Below, one piece after another: positions 17,484 through 26,557 of a stretch of DNA of 64,000 bases; position 1 is the first letter of the stretch; every line of letters begins with the position of its first letter. The notes under the pieces were generated by a model, which did not search any database, was not told the origin of the DNA, and worked only from the letters and a program-made list of their open reading frames with translations. Source of the DNA: Acinetobacter cumulans (GTDB lineage: Bacteria > Pseudomonadota > Gammaproteobacteria > Pseudomonadales > Moraxellaceae). The stretch spans positions 1,488,001 to 1,552,000 of the forward strand of contig NZ_CP035934.2 in NCBI RefSeq assembly GCF_003024525.3. The letters run 5' to 3'. Both the position numbers and the translations under genes were made by a program.

Positions 17484-18560
17484 TTATTCCCCTACAGAAG
17501 CAGTCGCATGATCTGCATTTGCATGAGCTTCAGAAGCTACTGCTTCATGACCAGCAGCTGAGTGATCAGCACCGTGGTAGTTGCTCATGTATTTGTTAAT
17601 TACAGATTCGAACAATTTAGGTTCTACTGAAGAGTAATAAGTCACAGGGTGTGGCTTAGTAGGATAAGGACCTTCTGCTTCAGCTAGAGCTGCTGCTTCT
17701 TTTTGCTTTTCAGTTTCAGCGTGTGCAACCATCATTTCAATTTGATGCTTAGAACGGTTGCCGTCACGTAAGGTTGCAAATTCAGCTTGGTCTAAAACAG
17801 TTTTTTGAACTGCTTCAGGATTTACTGAAGTACCATTGCCTGCTTTCACAGCCGCAACCCATTCAGCAAACTGAGCATCTGTCACAGAATGAGCACGGAA
17901 GCGCATTTGTGAGAAGCCGTAACCTGAGTAGTTAGAAGAGAAACCGCGGAAGCCTTCAGCTGGGCTAGTTTCGTCTGCCAATAAGTTCAGGTGAGTTTGC
18001 ATACCTGCCATTGCATAGATCTGACCAGACAATGCAGGAATGAAGAATGAGTTCATTGTGAAGTTAGAAGTCAAACGAAGGCTTACTGGAGTTTTCTCTG
18101 GGAAGCGTAGTTCGTTAACAGTCGCAATGTTTTGCTCTGGATAGATGAAAATCCATTTAAATTGTTCAGCGATAACTTGAACAGTTAAAGGAGCTTTATC
18201 TGATTCTAGCGGACGGTACGGGTCATATTTGTGGGAACCCCACCATGTTAAGTACGCAAGAATACCAATAATAATGATAGGAACACCCCATACTACAACT
18301 TCAATTGCAGTTGAATGTGCCCATGTTGGTTTATAGTCTGCATCTTTATTTGACGCGCGATATTTCCAACCAAACCATAACGCCATAAGTGCTGATGGAA
18401 TCACCACTAAAAGCATTAAATAGATCGCAGTCATCATCAAGTCAGATTGACCTTGAGCAACTGGACCTTTCGAGTTTAGAAGTACCATATCACCACCGCA
18501 ACCTGTTAACAGTGCGGCGATCGCAGATAAAGACAATACAGCTAAAATTGTTTGTCTCAT
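17484..18560 (-). CDS. cyoA: Cytochrome bo3 ubiquinol oxidase subunit II
   Basis: The 358-residue lipoprotein has signal lipobox LLTGC (Cys21), two membrane helices, and the cupredoxin-like domain (about residues 125–235) lacking Cu-A ligands as expected for a quinol oxidase. The C-terminus has a His/Ala-rich tail (DHSAAGHEAVASEAH). First gene of cyoABCDE. Transcription probably starts from the promoter with TATAAT at 18612–18617. Confidence 0.97.
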   Translation of the reverse strand: MRQTILAVLSLSAIAALLTGCGGDMVLLNSKGPVAQGQSDLMMTAIYLMLLVVIPSALMALWFGWKYRASNKDADYKPTWAHSTAIEVVVWGVPIIIIGILAYLTWWGSHKYDPYRPLESDKAPLTVQVIAEQFKWIFIYPEQNIATVNELRFPEKTPVSLRLTSNFTMNSFFIPALSGQIYAMAGMQTHLNLLADETSPAEGFRGFSSNYSGYGFSQMRFRAHSVTDAQFAEWVAAVKAGNGTSVNPEAVQKTVLDQAEFATLRDGNRSKHQIEMMVAHAETEKQKEAAALAEAEGPYPTKPHPVTYYSSVEPKLFESVINKYMSNYHGADHSAAGHEAVASEAHANADHATASVGE

Positions 18561-18611
18561 TTTACAACCTCGGTGAAGAGTCCCATTCCCTAATTAAATT
18601 ATGGGATAGCG

Positions 18612-18617
18612 ATTATA
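18612..18617 (-). promoter_or_regulatory. -10 box of the cyo operon promoter
   Basis: On the minus strand a perfect TATAAT lies about 50 bases upstream of the cyoA ATG. The -35 region 17 bases away (AATATT) is weak, consistent with an activated promoter. Confidence 0.5.
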
Positions 18618-18618
18618 G

Positions 18619-18677
18619 TGTCGCATGATTGAGAATATTCTTATTAGACATAGAAAATCCTTCCCAATCATGAGACA
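18619..18677. repeat. 13-bp inverted repeat spanning the cyo promoter
   Basis: TGTCGCATGATTG (18619–18631) is complementary at 12 of 13 positions to CAATCATGAGACA (18665–18677). The arms flank the -35 region of the cyo promoter, with arm centres 46 bp apart. It could be a pair of operator sites that favour looping, or a hairpin. The rest of 18678–18827 shows nothing recognisable. Confidence 0.55.
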
Positions 18678-18827
18678 CCGCTACGTTGTTGGGCATTATG
18701 CCTCATATCTGGAAACTAAGCTATACATAAAGCGGGTTTAAATGACTGTATTAAAAACCTATTTTGTCAGTCGGAATTCATAAATGCTGTTAATAATTTT
18801 ATTTTAATTTCAAAGGAATGAATAAAA

Positions 18828-18849
18828 AAGGGATGAAAACTCATCCCTT
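18828..18849 (-). terminator. Terminator after the GYF/RDD gene
   Basis: AAGGGATGA and TCATCCCTT form a 9-bp stem with AAAC loop; on the minus strand a T run follows. Confidence 0.85.
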
Positions 18850-18857
18850 AATTTATG

Positions 18858-19634
18858 TTATTTTTGCTGCTTAATCACCTTAGTTTTCGCTAATTTATCA
18901 TGTAAAGTTTGACGTTTCGCGCCAAAAGCGAATAAATAATCAACAATAGCCACCATTAAGAACATAAAGTTGATTAAAATAAATACGATGCTGCGCAGGG
19001 TAAATGCACGTAAGGTTGAAACTTGTTCACCTGATTCGGCATCTACGATTTGAATTTTGGTGATTTTTTTACCAATGCTTTGCCCTGACTTGGTAATAAA
19101 GTAAGCTTGAACCATAAGCATGATGACAAGATATGCTGTCATTGCCATCCATGCTTGTTGTGAAAACATATCAAAAATTTGATTTTGCAAATTTTGAATG
19201 ACCGTTGGATTTGTACTTGCATCCATAACAGCGGTAATAAATTGCTCATTCAGTTTGTTGAATGCTTCAGTTTCTTGAGCGCTAAAGAAAGATGTCAAAA
19301 TGTAGGTTGCAGGTAGCCAAAGCAATAGGTCAATAATTTTTGCTAATGCGCGACTTGGAATAGAGGCAAGTGTTTGCGATGCAACATTTGTGCTTTTTTG
19401 TGCCGTGGCAACAGGTTGTTGGAATGGTGTAGGTGCAGGTGTTGGGGGGGTGTAACCTGCAGGTTGGTATGTAAGTTGTCCTTGAGTGAGTTCACCTAAA
19501 GCCTTCCATTCGGTCATACCTTGGTGCCAAGCCAAATCTGTCAGTAAAACTTGTTGGCTTGAGAGCATTTGATTAAGTTGCTCTAAAGTGTATGGTCCAG
19601 CTTGTTGATTATTTCGTGCCAAGTAAATCTGCAT
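18858..19634 (-). CDS. GYF_2–RDD membrane protein
   Basis: The 258-residue protein has an N-terminal GYF_2 domain (about residues 1–50: MQIYLARNNQQAGPYTLEQL, then WHQGMTEWKALGEL), a Pro/Thr/Ala linker (about 58–80), and a C-terminal RDD membrane domain (about 92–250) with RALAKIIDLL as the RDD signature and three hydrophobic segments. GYF_2 domains bind proline-rich peptides; RDD proteins are membrane proteins, some linked to ion transport. The exact role is unknown. Monocistronic. Confidence 0.85.
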   Translation of the reverse strand: MQIYLARNNQQAGPYTLEQLNQMLSSQQVLLTDLAWHQGMTEWKALGELTQGQLTYQPAGYTPPTPAPTPFQQPVATAQKSTNVASQTLASIPSRALAKIIDLLLWLPATYILTSFFSAQETEAFNKLNEQFITAVMDASTNPTVIQNLQNQIFDMFSQQAWMAMTAYLVIMLMVQAYFITKSGQSIGKKITKIQIVDAESGEQVSTLRAFTLRSIVFILINFMFLMVAIVDYLFAFGAKRQTLHDKLAKTKVIKQQK

Positions 19635-19673
19635 AAAAATACAATCTCAAAACGTATATAAAAAGTATAGGTG

Positions 19674-19705
19674 AAAAAAAAGACCCAAATGTGGGTCTTT
19701 TTTTA
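19674..19705. terminator. Terminator after ppsA
   Basis: AGACCCA (19681–19687) pairs with TGGGTCT (19692–19698) around AATG, with long A and T runs on either side, so it ends leftward ppsA transcription and may also stop rightward transcripts. Confidence 0.9.
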
Positions 19706-19715
19706 ACACAGATTT

Positions 19716-22094
19716 TTAAGCTTGTTGAGCTTTTTCTTCTGATAAGAAGAACCAAGTGTCTAATACTGAGTCTGGGTTCAATGAAACAGATTCAATACCT
19801 TGTTCCATTAACCATAAAGCAAGGTCTGGGTGATCCGAAGGACCTTGACCACAAATACCTACGTATTTGCCAGCTTTACGACATGCTTGGATTGCCATAG
19901 AAAGTAAAACTTTTACAGCTGCATCACGTTCGTCAAATAAATGAGAAACAATACCTGAGTCACGGTCTAAACCAAGTGTAAGCTGAGTTAAGTCGTTTGA
20001 ACCGATAGAGAAACCATCGAAGTGTTCAAGGAATTGGTCTGCTAACAATGCGTTGGTTGGCAATTCACACATCATGATCACTTTAAGGCCGTTTTCACCG
20101 CGCTTAAGACCATTTAGAGCAAGTAATTCAATTACACGTTTCGCTTCGTTTACAGTACGAACGAATGGAATCATGATTTGAATGTTTGTTAAGCCCATTT
20201 CGTCACGAACTTTCTTCAATGCACGGCATTCTAATTCGAAGCAGTCACGGAAGTTGTCAGATACATAACGGCTTGCACCACGGAAGCCCAACATTGGGTT
20301 TTCTTCTTCAGGTTCGTATAACTTACCACCGATCAAGTTTGCGTATTCGTTTGACTTAAAGTCAGACATACGCACGATCACTGGTTTGTCAGCGAAAGCA
20401 GCTGCAAGTGTAGAAATACCTTCAACGAGTTTTTCAACATAGAATTCGATCGGAGATGCATAACCAGCAGTACGCGCCATAACTGCAGCACGCGTTTCAC
20501 GTGGAAGGCTGTCAATATTAAGCAATGCTTTAGGGTGAACACCAATCATACGGTTGATGATGAACTCTAAACGTGCAAGACCAATACCTTCGTTTGGAAT
20601 TTGAGCGAAGTCAAATGCGCGGTCTGGGTTACCTACGTTCATCATTACTTTGAACGGAAGAGCAGGCATAGATTCGATAGAGTTACGCTGAACTTCAAAA
20701 TCTAAAGAACCTTCGTAGATGAAGCCAGTGTCACCTTCAGCACATGAAACAGTCACTTCTTGACCGTCTACAAGTACTTCAGTTGCATTACCACAACCAA
20801 CAATTGCTGGAACACCTAATTCACGTGCAATGATTGCAGCGTGGCAAGTACGGCCACCACGGTTTGTTACGATTGCAGCAGCACGTTTCATTACTGGTTC
20901 CCAATCTGGGTCAGTCATGTCTGATACAAGTACGTCGCCGTCTTGAACTTTGTCCATTTCTTTAATTGAAGTCACGATACGAACTTTACCAGAACCGATA
21001 CGTTGACCAATTGAACGACCTTCACATACTACAGTACCTTTTTGTTTTAAAAGGTAACGTTCCATAGTACCGACATTTTCACGGCTTTTTACAGTTTCTG
21101 GACGTGCTTGAACGATATAAATTAAACCGTCATCGCCATCTTTAGCCCATTCGATGTCCATTGGAGAACCATAGTGGTTTTCAATGATCAAGGCTTGTTT
21201 AGCAAGTTCTTGTAATTCGTGATCGTTCAATGCGAATTGTTGACGTTCAGCTTTGTCTACATCAACAACAACAACAGATTTACCTGCAGCGCCTTCTTCA
21301 CCGTAAATCATTTTTTGGTGTTTAGAGCCAAGGTTACGACGAAGAATCGCGTGTTTACCTGCATTTAGAAGCGGTTTTGATACGTAGAATTCGTCAGGGT
21401 TAACTGCGCCTTGTACAACCATTTCACCCAAGCCATAAGATGCTGTAATGAATACTGCATCACGGAAGCCTGACTCTGTATCTAGTGTAAACATTACACC
21501 AGCAGCACCAGTTTCAGAGCGAACCATACGCTGGATACCAGCAGACAATGCAACAACATCGTGTGCAAAGTTTTGGTGTACGCGGTAAGAAATTGCGCGG
21601 TCGTTATAAAGTGAAGCAAAAACTTCTTTAATCGCGATCAGAATGTTATCGATACCGCGAATGTTTAAGAAAGTTTCTTGTTGGCCAGCAAATGACGCAT
21701 CTGGTAAGTCTTCTGCAGTTGCAGATGAACGAACGGCAACCGCGATGTCAGGGTTGCCGTTTGAAAGTGCTTCGAATGCTGTGCGGATTTCTTTTTCAAG
21801 CTCTGCTGTAAGCGGAGTGTCAACAATCCATTGGCGAATTTTAGCGCCTGTTTCAGCGAGAGCAATCACGTCATCAACATTGAGTGCTGCGAGCTCTGCG
21901 TTAATTTTAGCGTTTAGGCCACTTTGCTCAAGGAATTCACGATAAGCTTGTGCTGTTGTCGCAAAACCACCCGGGACAGATACACCAGCATTTGATAGAT
22001 GGCTGATCATTTCACCGAGAGATGAGTTTTTCCCACCTACTAGTTCAACGTCATGTTTCCCTAATTTTTCTAGACCAATTACGCGCGCTTCCAA
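19716..22094 (-). CDS. ppsA: Phosphoenolpyruvate synthase
   Basis: The 792-residue protein converts pyruvate and ATP to phosphoenolpyruvate, AMP and phosphate in gluconeogenesis. Domains in order are the ATP-grasp nucleotide domain (about 10–345), the swivelling phosphohistidine domain with [15 protein letters not shown] (His near residue 420), and the TIM-barrel PEP-binding domain ending in [15 protein letters not shown]. The start is TTG at 22094 with GGAG eight bases before it. It is divergent from its regulator ppsR. Confidence 0.96.
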   Translation of the reverse strand: MEARVIGLEKLGKHDVELVGGKNSSLGEMISHLSNAGVSVPGGFATTAQAYREFLEQSGLNAKINAELAALNVDDVIALAETGAKIRQWIVDTPLTAELEKEIRTAFEALSNGNPDIAVAVRSSATAEDLPDASFAGQQETFLNIRGIDNILIAIKEVFASLYNDRAISYRVHQNFAHDVVALSAGIQRMVRSETGAAGVMFTLDTESGFRDAVFITASYGLGEMVVQGAVNPDEFYVSKPLLNAGKHAILRRNLGSKHQKMIYGEEGAAGKSVVVVDVDKAERQQFALNDHELQELAKQALIIENHYGSPMDIEWAKDGDDGLIYIVQARPETVKSRENVGTMERYLLKQKGTVVCEGRSIGQRIGSGKVRIVTSIKEMDKVQDGDVLVSDMTDPDWEPVMKRAAAIVTNRGGRTCHAAIIARELGVPAIVGCGNATEVLVDGQEVTVSCAEGDTGFIYEGSLDFEVQRNSIESMPALPFKVMMNVGNPDRAFDFAQIPNEGIGLARLEFIINRMIGVHPKALLNIDSLPRETRAAVMARTAGYASPIEFYVEKLVEGISTLAAAFADKPVIVRMSDFKSNEYANLIGGKLYEPEEENPMLGFRGASRYVSDNFRDCFELECRALKKVRDEMGLTNIQIMIPFVRTVNEAKRVIELLALNGLKRGENGLKVIMMCELPTNALLADQFLEHFDGFSIGSNDLTQLTLGLDRDSGIVSHLFDERDAAVKVLLSMAIQACRKAGKYVGICGQGPSDHPDLALWLMEQGIESVSLNPDSVLDTWFFLSEEKAQQA

Positions 22095-22247
22095 AGTTGT
22101 TACTCCACTTTTGCAGTATTAATCACTATCTTGGCATGAAATTATAACAAATTACTTAGCATTTTGGATTTACTAAGTGACAGTCATGTAAGATGGTTTA
22201 CTATAAAGATTATATAGCACTTAGACAAATATTTGAGGAGAATTTTA

Positions 22248-23084
22248 ATGTCAGAAGGTAAACAAATTCAGCGCAGTGTTTTTTTTATTTCTGATGGTAC
22301 GGCCATTACCGCTGAAACCCTCGGACACTCTTTGCTGGCGCAGTTTCCGCATGTAGATTTTGACATTCATATCATCCCTTATATTACCTCTGAAGAGGCA
22401 GCTACAAACGTCGTAGCTGAGATCAATCAACGCTCACAAAAAGACGGTCAAAAGCCTTTGGTGTTTGATACCTTAGTTGACCCTTATGTACGTGATATTA
22501 TTAATACAGCTGATGCAATAAATCTTGATGTATTTGAAGGGCTTATTAGTAAGTTGTCTGATGAATTAGGCACATCGCCTACGACTTTAGTCGGACAAAC
22601 TCATGCAGTGACTGATTCTGAGTCATATAAGGCCCGTATTGATGCGGTACATTTTGCTCTAGATAATGATGATGGTGCACGTACACGCCATTATGATAAA
22701 GCTGATTTGATTTTGATTGGGGTATCACGTTCGGGTAAAACACCGACGTCAATTTACCTATCTTTGCAGTTTGGAATTCGTGTTGCGAACTATCCTTTAA
22801 CTGAAGAGGATTTGGATGATAATCGTCTGCCTGCAGTGCTTCGTCCCCATAAAAATAAGCTATTTGGCTTGATGATTGATGCAGAACGTCTTGTAGCGAT
22901 TCGTTCGGAGCGTAAAGCAAATAGCCGTTATGCAAGTTATAACCAGTGTCAAATGGAGTTGCGTGCAATTGAGGGGATTTATATTTCAGAAGGCATTAAG
23001 TATTTAAATGTGTCGGAAATGTCGATTGAAGAAATCTCAACACGTGTATTACAGATGACAGGTTTGAAGCGTCGAATCGGTTAA
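22248..23084 (+). CDS. ppsR: PEP synthase regulatory kinase/phosphorylase
   Basis: The 278-residue DUF299 protein switches PEP synthase on and off by ADP-dependent phosphorylation and Pi-dependent dephosphorylation. The P-loop-like GVSRSGKTPTS lies at about residues 154–164. ATG at 22248 has GAGGAG eight bases upstream and is preferred over a TTG five codons earlier that lies inside that ribosome site. Its divergence from ppsA matches the functional link. Confidence 0.95.
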   Translation: MSEGKQIQRSVFFISDGTAITAETLGHSLLAQFPHVDFDIHIIPYITSEEAATNVVAEINQRSQKDGQKPLVFDTLVDPYVRDIINTADAINLDVFEGLISKLSDELGTSPTTLVGQTHAVTDSESYKARIDAVHFALDNDDGARTRHYDKADLILIGVSRSGKTPTSIYLSLQFGIRVANYPLTEEDLDDNRLPAVLRPHKNKLFGLMIDAERLVAIRSERKANSRYASYNQCQMELRAIEGIYISEGIKYLNVSEMSIEEISTRVLQMTGLKRRIG

Positions 23085-23089
23085 CACTC

Positions 23090-23120
23090 AAATGAGCCAC
23101 GCCTAAGTGGCTCATTTTTT
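23090..23120 (+). terminator. Terminator after ppsR
   Basis: AAATGAGCCAC pairs with GTGGCTCATTT around a six-base loop and is followed by a T run. Confidence 0.9.
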
Positions 23121-23562
23121 ATAAATATGAAATATGGATTGATAAGAATTTAATATCAGTATGTATAAAATAAATGCCATCTATAATGTCATTTTTTATA
23201 AAAATAACCTCTTGAAAGAGTAGATTAGAGAAAGCGCTTATTTTGAATGGAAATAAAAAACTAAAAATTGAGCAAATTTTATTAGAAAAATTAAATAAAA
23301 TATTTTAACCATCTAAATAATCATGATGTTTTTATTTACCAAATTTAGACAAAAGTAGTGCGATTTCTATGTGCTAAATACGGATGAAAATGCTTTGATT
23401 CGACCCAACAATGTAGCTTATTTTTCAGATAGTTTTATGTACTAATTTGCTTTGATAGCACTTTTATAAGCACAAAAAAATGAACCAATTGATCACAAAA
23501 CAACCAAATTAAATTCGTGAGCCTATACGAAACCAGCATAAGCTCATTTAAAAATGGATGAA
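23121..23562. other. AT-rich intergenic stretch, no gene seen
   Basis: About 440 bases between the ppsR terminator and the convergent FMO-remnant gene. It is strongly AT-rich with stop codons in all frames. No RNA hairpin, promoter pair or repeat stands out. Confidence 0.6.
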
Positions 23563-24126
23563 TTATGGTGCTTTTACATGGTGAATGATGACATCACATG
23601 GATAAAGATGATCATTAATCGCCTGAATTTCATGACTATGCACTTTCATAATTGGCCATGTCACTAAGGTGCAGTTGGGACGTTGTAAAGCCAAATAATA
23701 ACTATCTGACTTTAAAAAAGTCTTATTTTGAATGGCTGTATTTGGCATGAGCAAATGCTTAAGCCATGTATCTTTAACTTGCTCTTCTAAAAAACGTAGC
23801 GCTAAAAGGCTTTTAATGCGGTTGTTAAATAAGCGTCGATTTTTAATCACCAAAGGGTGTTCAATCAGTTTATGTATAAAACGTTCTGTTTTGGGTAAAA
23901 CAAAGTGGGGTTGTATTTGAAATACAGCAACTTGCTGTGCATGTTGACTGATGTGGTTCAGTTGCGTAGCCGTGTCTTGGTCGATACCAATTACTGCGAC
24001 ATTTTTATGGTTAAAGTCAAAATTTTTAATATCTTTTGAAGAAAGAAGTATGCCTTTAAATTCTTTAAAATCAGTATATATATTTTGAAAGGCCTGATGC
24101 GTGCCATCGGGCTGTTGTTTGCTCAT
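23563..24126 (-). CDS. Remnant or single-domain derivative of a flavin monooxygenase
   Basis: The 187-residue product matches only the middle of flavin-dependent (FMO/Baeyer–Villiger type) monooxygenases, which are about 500 residues. Recognisable blocks are KNVAVIGIDQDTATQLNHIS followed by VAVFQIQPHFVLPKTE (normally a Rossmann NADPH motif VIGTGATA and VFQRTP), and LALQRPNCTLVTWPI (normally YPALQRPNVELV). The N-terminal FAD GxGxxG motif and the C-terminal third are absent, and the NADPH glycine motif is degraded to GIDQDT. It cannot be an active oxygenase. The frame is nevertheless open, with GGA nine bases before the ATG, so it may be a decaying relic or a repurposed domain. Confidence 0.6.
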   Translation of the reverse strand: MSKQQPDGTHQAFQNIYTDFKEFKGILLSSKDIKNFDFNHKNVAVIGIDQDTATQLNHISQHAQQVAVFQIQPHFVLPKTERFIHKLIEHPLVIKNRRLFNNRIKSLLALRFLEEQVKDTWLKHLLMPNTAIQNKTFLKSDSYYLALQRPNCTLVTWPIMKVHSHEIQAINDHLYPCDVIIHHVKAP

Positions 24127-24393
24127 AAGTGGTGTTCCAATAATAATTGTTTTCGGGTGTATTTATAGGAATATAGATAGCGAACTTTCGCACAGAGGTA
24201 AAATACGGAATGTAATCTGGACAGTCATCCCGAAAATAATGCTGTAATCATCAAAAGATTATGTGAATTTGTGGGAGATTCGCAGAATTATGAATTGTCG
24301 AAGATTGGGGGGCTTTGCAAATAGCAACTTTCATTACAGAGATAAGAAGTCGATATGGAAAGAATATGAATGCTATTTGCAGGTCCAAATATT

Positions 24394-25398
24394 TTAAAGT
24401 TGGTTACGAATGCTCATCAAGCGTTCAAAACTGTCTAAGCGTTTCTGTGTGTCATAAATATCACAAGTAAAAATAAATTCATCGACATCATAGCGTTGTG
24501 CTAATGCTTCTAAGCCTGCTTTTACTGTGGAATTCGATCCAATTTGAGCTATGGCATAAAAACTTTCAACCGACATTTTTTCGGACGTAGACCAAATGCC
24601 TTCCATGCTTGGGATTGGTGCTGGAAGTTTGCCACGTTGGTTGCGAAACATATTTAAAATGCGTTGGTATGGTGTAGTTGCTAAGAATTCAGCTTCAGCA
24701 TCGGTTTCAGCCACAACAACAGGAACCCCCATAGAGACATAAGGGCGCTCAAGGTATTCCGAAGCTTGGAAATTGTCGCGATAAATTTGAATGGCTTGGC
24801 CTAACATACGGGGTGCAAAGTGCGAGGCAAATGAATAGGGTAGGCCAAGCTGTGCTGCCAGCTGTGCGCTGAATAAGCTTGAACCCAACAGCCAAACGGG
24901 AACGTGTGTACTTTGGCCAGGCGTTGCAATAATCCGCTGGTTTGGCATAGGGTCTTTAAAATATTGCAAAATTTCTGTGACATCACGAGGGAATTGATCC
25001 TCGGTTTCTTGCTGTCCGCGACGTAAGGCACGCATTGTATTTTGGTCTGTACCAGGTGCACGACCTAAACCTAGCTCAATACGGTTAGGATATAAGGTTG
25101 CTAATGTGCCAAATTGTTCAGCCACTACTAATGGTGCATGGTTAGGAAGCATTATTCCGCCTGAACCCAATTTGATTTGTTGTGTATTTGCCAGTAAATA
25201 GCCTAAAAGCACCGATGTTGCAGAGCTTGCAATACCTGCCATATTGTGATGTTCTGCTACCCAAAGGCGTTCGAAACCCAGCTTTTCTGCATGTTGTGCC
25301 AGTTCCAAAGCATGATGTAAGGCATCTGCAATCGTTTTGTTTTCACGAACAGGTGCAAGTTCTAATATTGAAAATTTAATTTCATTTAAGTTGCGCAT
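24394..25398 (-). CDS. Luciferase-like flavin-dependent monooxygenase (LLM class)
   Basis: The 334-residue protein is a bacterial luciferase-family TIM barrel of the MsnO8-like group: [17 protein letters not shown] near residue 45, [23 protein letters not shown] near 80 and [11 protein letters not shown] near 110. It should use reduced FMN or F420-like cofactor; the substrate is unknown. The start at 25398 ([13 protein letters not shown]) has GAGG six bases upstream and is preferred over an ATG 17 codons earlier. Its promoter region carries a cluster of TATCGATA-type palindromes. The gap downstream (24127–24393) shows nothing clear. Confidence 0.88.
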   Translation of the reverse strand: MRNLNEIKFSILELAPVRENKTIADALHHALELAQHAEKLGFERLWVAEHHNMAGIASSATSVLLGYLLANTQQIKLGSGGIMLPNHAPLVVAEQFGTLATLYPNRIELGLGRAPGTDQNTMRALRRGQQETEDQFPRDVTEILQYFKDPMPNQRIIATPGQSTHVPVWLLGSSLFSAQLAAQLGLPYSFASHFAPRMLGQAIQIYRDNFQASEYLERPYVSMGVPVVVAETDAEAEFLATTPYQRILNMFRNQRGKLPAPIPSMEGIWSTSEKMSVESFYAIAQIGSNSTVKAGLEALAQRYDVDEFIFTCDIYDTQKRLDSFERLMSIRNQL

Positions 25399-25416
25399 AA
25401 CTGGCCTCGTATTCTT

Positions 25417-25475
25417 TATATCGATATAATACGATATAAAGGTTTGCATGTATATCGATAAATTTCGATATTAAT
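25417..25475. promoter_or_regulatory. Cluster of TATCGATA-type palindromes upstream of the LLM gene
   Basis: A perfect 12-bp palindrome TATATCGATATA (25417–25428) is followed by ACGATATAAA and, about 15 bases on, TATATCGATAAATTTCGATA. Four copies of the CGATA half-motif, in both orientations, fall within 60 bases directly upstream of the LLM start. This looks like tandem operators for a dimeric repressor or activator; the regulator is not encoded next to it. Confidence 0.5.
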
Positions 25476-25610
25476 CGCATTCAGCACAATCTATATAAGC
25501 ATGATTATAAATGTGTTCGGGTCTGGGCTGTATTCCACCTTTAATAGGTATTCCTGTTGTATCGTATATATATTCGTTCTTCTAAAATGATGATTGATAT
25601 AGGAGTTTAG

Positions 25611-25652
25611 ATGTTTTGCTTGGACATTAAAAAAGCACCCGAAGGTGCTTAA
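25611..25652 (+). CDS. Possible 13-codon mini-ORF overlapping a terminator
   Basis: ATG at 25611 has AGGAG seven bases upstream and encodes MFCLDIKKAPEGA, ending TAA. The last codons are the hairpin that terminates the convergent glycine-zipper gene. The ribosome site is good but no promoter or homologue is evident. It may be chance. Confidence 0.2.
   Translation: MFCLDIKKAPEGA
25630..25650 (-). terminator. Terminator after first glycine-zipper gene
   Basis: AAGCACC and GGTGCTT form a 7-bp stem with CGAA loop, with a T run on the minus strand. A second hairpin, TAGCCT/AGGCTA (25663–25677), lies between it and the stop codon. Confidence 0.8.
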
Positions 25653-25683
25653 TATTGAGCGCTAGCCTAAGAGGCTATCCTAC

Positions 25684-26211
25684 TTAGCGACGGTCTTGTT
25701 TGTACCAACCTAGGTGACGGCCGTTGTCATGGCGATAGGCTGAGTTGTTGTAGCGGTATTTAGAATTGCGGTAGCCACGATTGTCATAACGGTCATCATA
25801 ACGGCTGTCATAACGATTGTTGTATCTATCATCATAACGACGGTCTTGGCTAACTTTTTGGCCTAAAGCAGCACCACCAGCAGAGCCCGCTGCAGCACCA
25901 ATATATCCACCATTTGTGCCACCCATATTTTTACCAACGGTATAACCGCCAGCACCGCCAAGTGCACCACCAATAATTGCACCATTACGATCACGTTTAT
26001 TTGAGGCTGCTGCAGCACCTGCGCCACCACCAATTGCAGAACCAATCATAGCGCCAGTTTGGCCACCCATTTGATTACCAATGGCTGCACCTACAACACC
26101 ACCAAGTGCTGAAGTAAGGGCTGTATTTGTGGCATTGCCTGCATTTGCGGCAGTCATAGTCATTGCTGAAGCAGCAAATACGGCACTAAAGAATACGGTT
26201 TTGATTTTCAT
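25684..26211 (-). CDS. Exported glycine-zipper protein (YMGG-like), paralogue 1
   Basis: The 175-residue protein has a signal peptide ending around ANAGNA (residue 24–26), a long glycine-zipper region (about 30–120) with repeated GxxxG patterns such as GGVVGAAIGNQMGGQTGAMIG and YTVGKNMGGTNGGYIGAAAG, then a basic, Tyr/Arg-rich tail made of RYDDRYNNRYDSRYDDRYDN repeats. Glycine-zipper proteins insert in or associate with membranes; the tail may bind nucleic acid, peptidoglycan or LPS, which is speculation. AGGAG precedes the ATG. A close paralogue lies at 28661–29083. Confidence 0.8.
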   Translation of the reverse strand: MKIKTVFFSAVFAASAMTMTAANAGNATNTALTSALGGVVGAAIGNQMGGQTGAMIGSAIGGGAGAAAASNKRDRNGAIIGGALGGAGGYTVGKNMGGTNGGYIGAAAGSAGGAALGQKVSQDRRYDDRYNNRYDSRYDDRYDNRGYRNSKYRYNNSAYRHDNGRHLGWYKQDRR

Positions 26212-26557
26212 TTTAAACTCCTAAGAGCATCACAATTTCGTCTTGAGTTAAATGTAAGAAAAAAGATGGAAAAAATAGTGAAGGCTAATATTGCTCAGTA
26301 GTATTATTTGGTTAATGCTTTGTAATTTTAGATCTTTAATTGCTTCATAATTAATTAAATATTCACAAAACATTGTTTTATATGGTTTTATTTTGGTGTT
26401 TGATTGTGTGTAAAAATTATAATCTTAAGAAAGATGAGCCTCCCATAAGCCCGCGTTTAGCTTGGGAAATAGAGATGTTGTTTTTTTGTTTTTTTTTTCT
26501 ATAATTTAGTTGTAACAGATTTCAAAAATATAATTTTATAAAAGAAAGACATAAGAT
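26212..26557. other. Divergent AT-rich promoter region
   Basis: About 345 bases between the leftward glycine-zipper gene and the rightward FkbH-like gene. It is very AT-rich, with a T run followed by CTATAATTTAG near 26510 that could hold a -10 element for the FkbH-like gene. No operator or RNA is clear. Confidence 0.4.

Noticed and set aside
21643..21945. 100-codon rightward frame opposite ppsA
   Set aside because: It is antisense to a conserved enzyme gene with no ribosome site and no protein-like pattern.
22233..22247. TTG start for ppsR at 22233
   Set aside because: It overlaps the GAGGAG ribosome site that serves the ATG at 22248.
23121..23562. Possible small gene in the AT-rich gap after ppsR
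   Set aside because: No open frame over 30 codons with a ribosome site on either strand.
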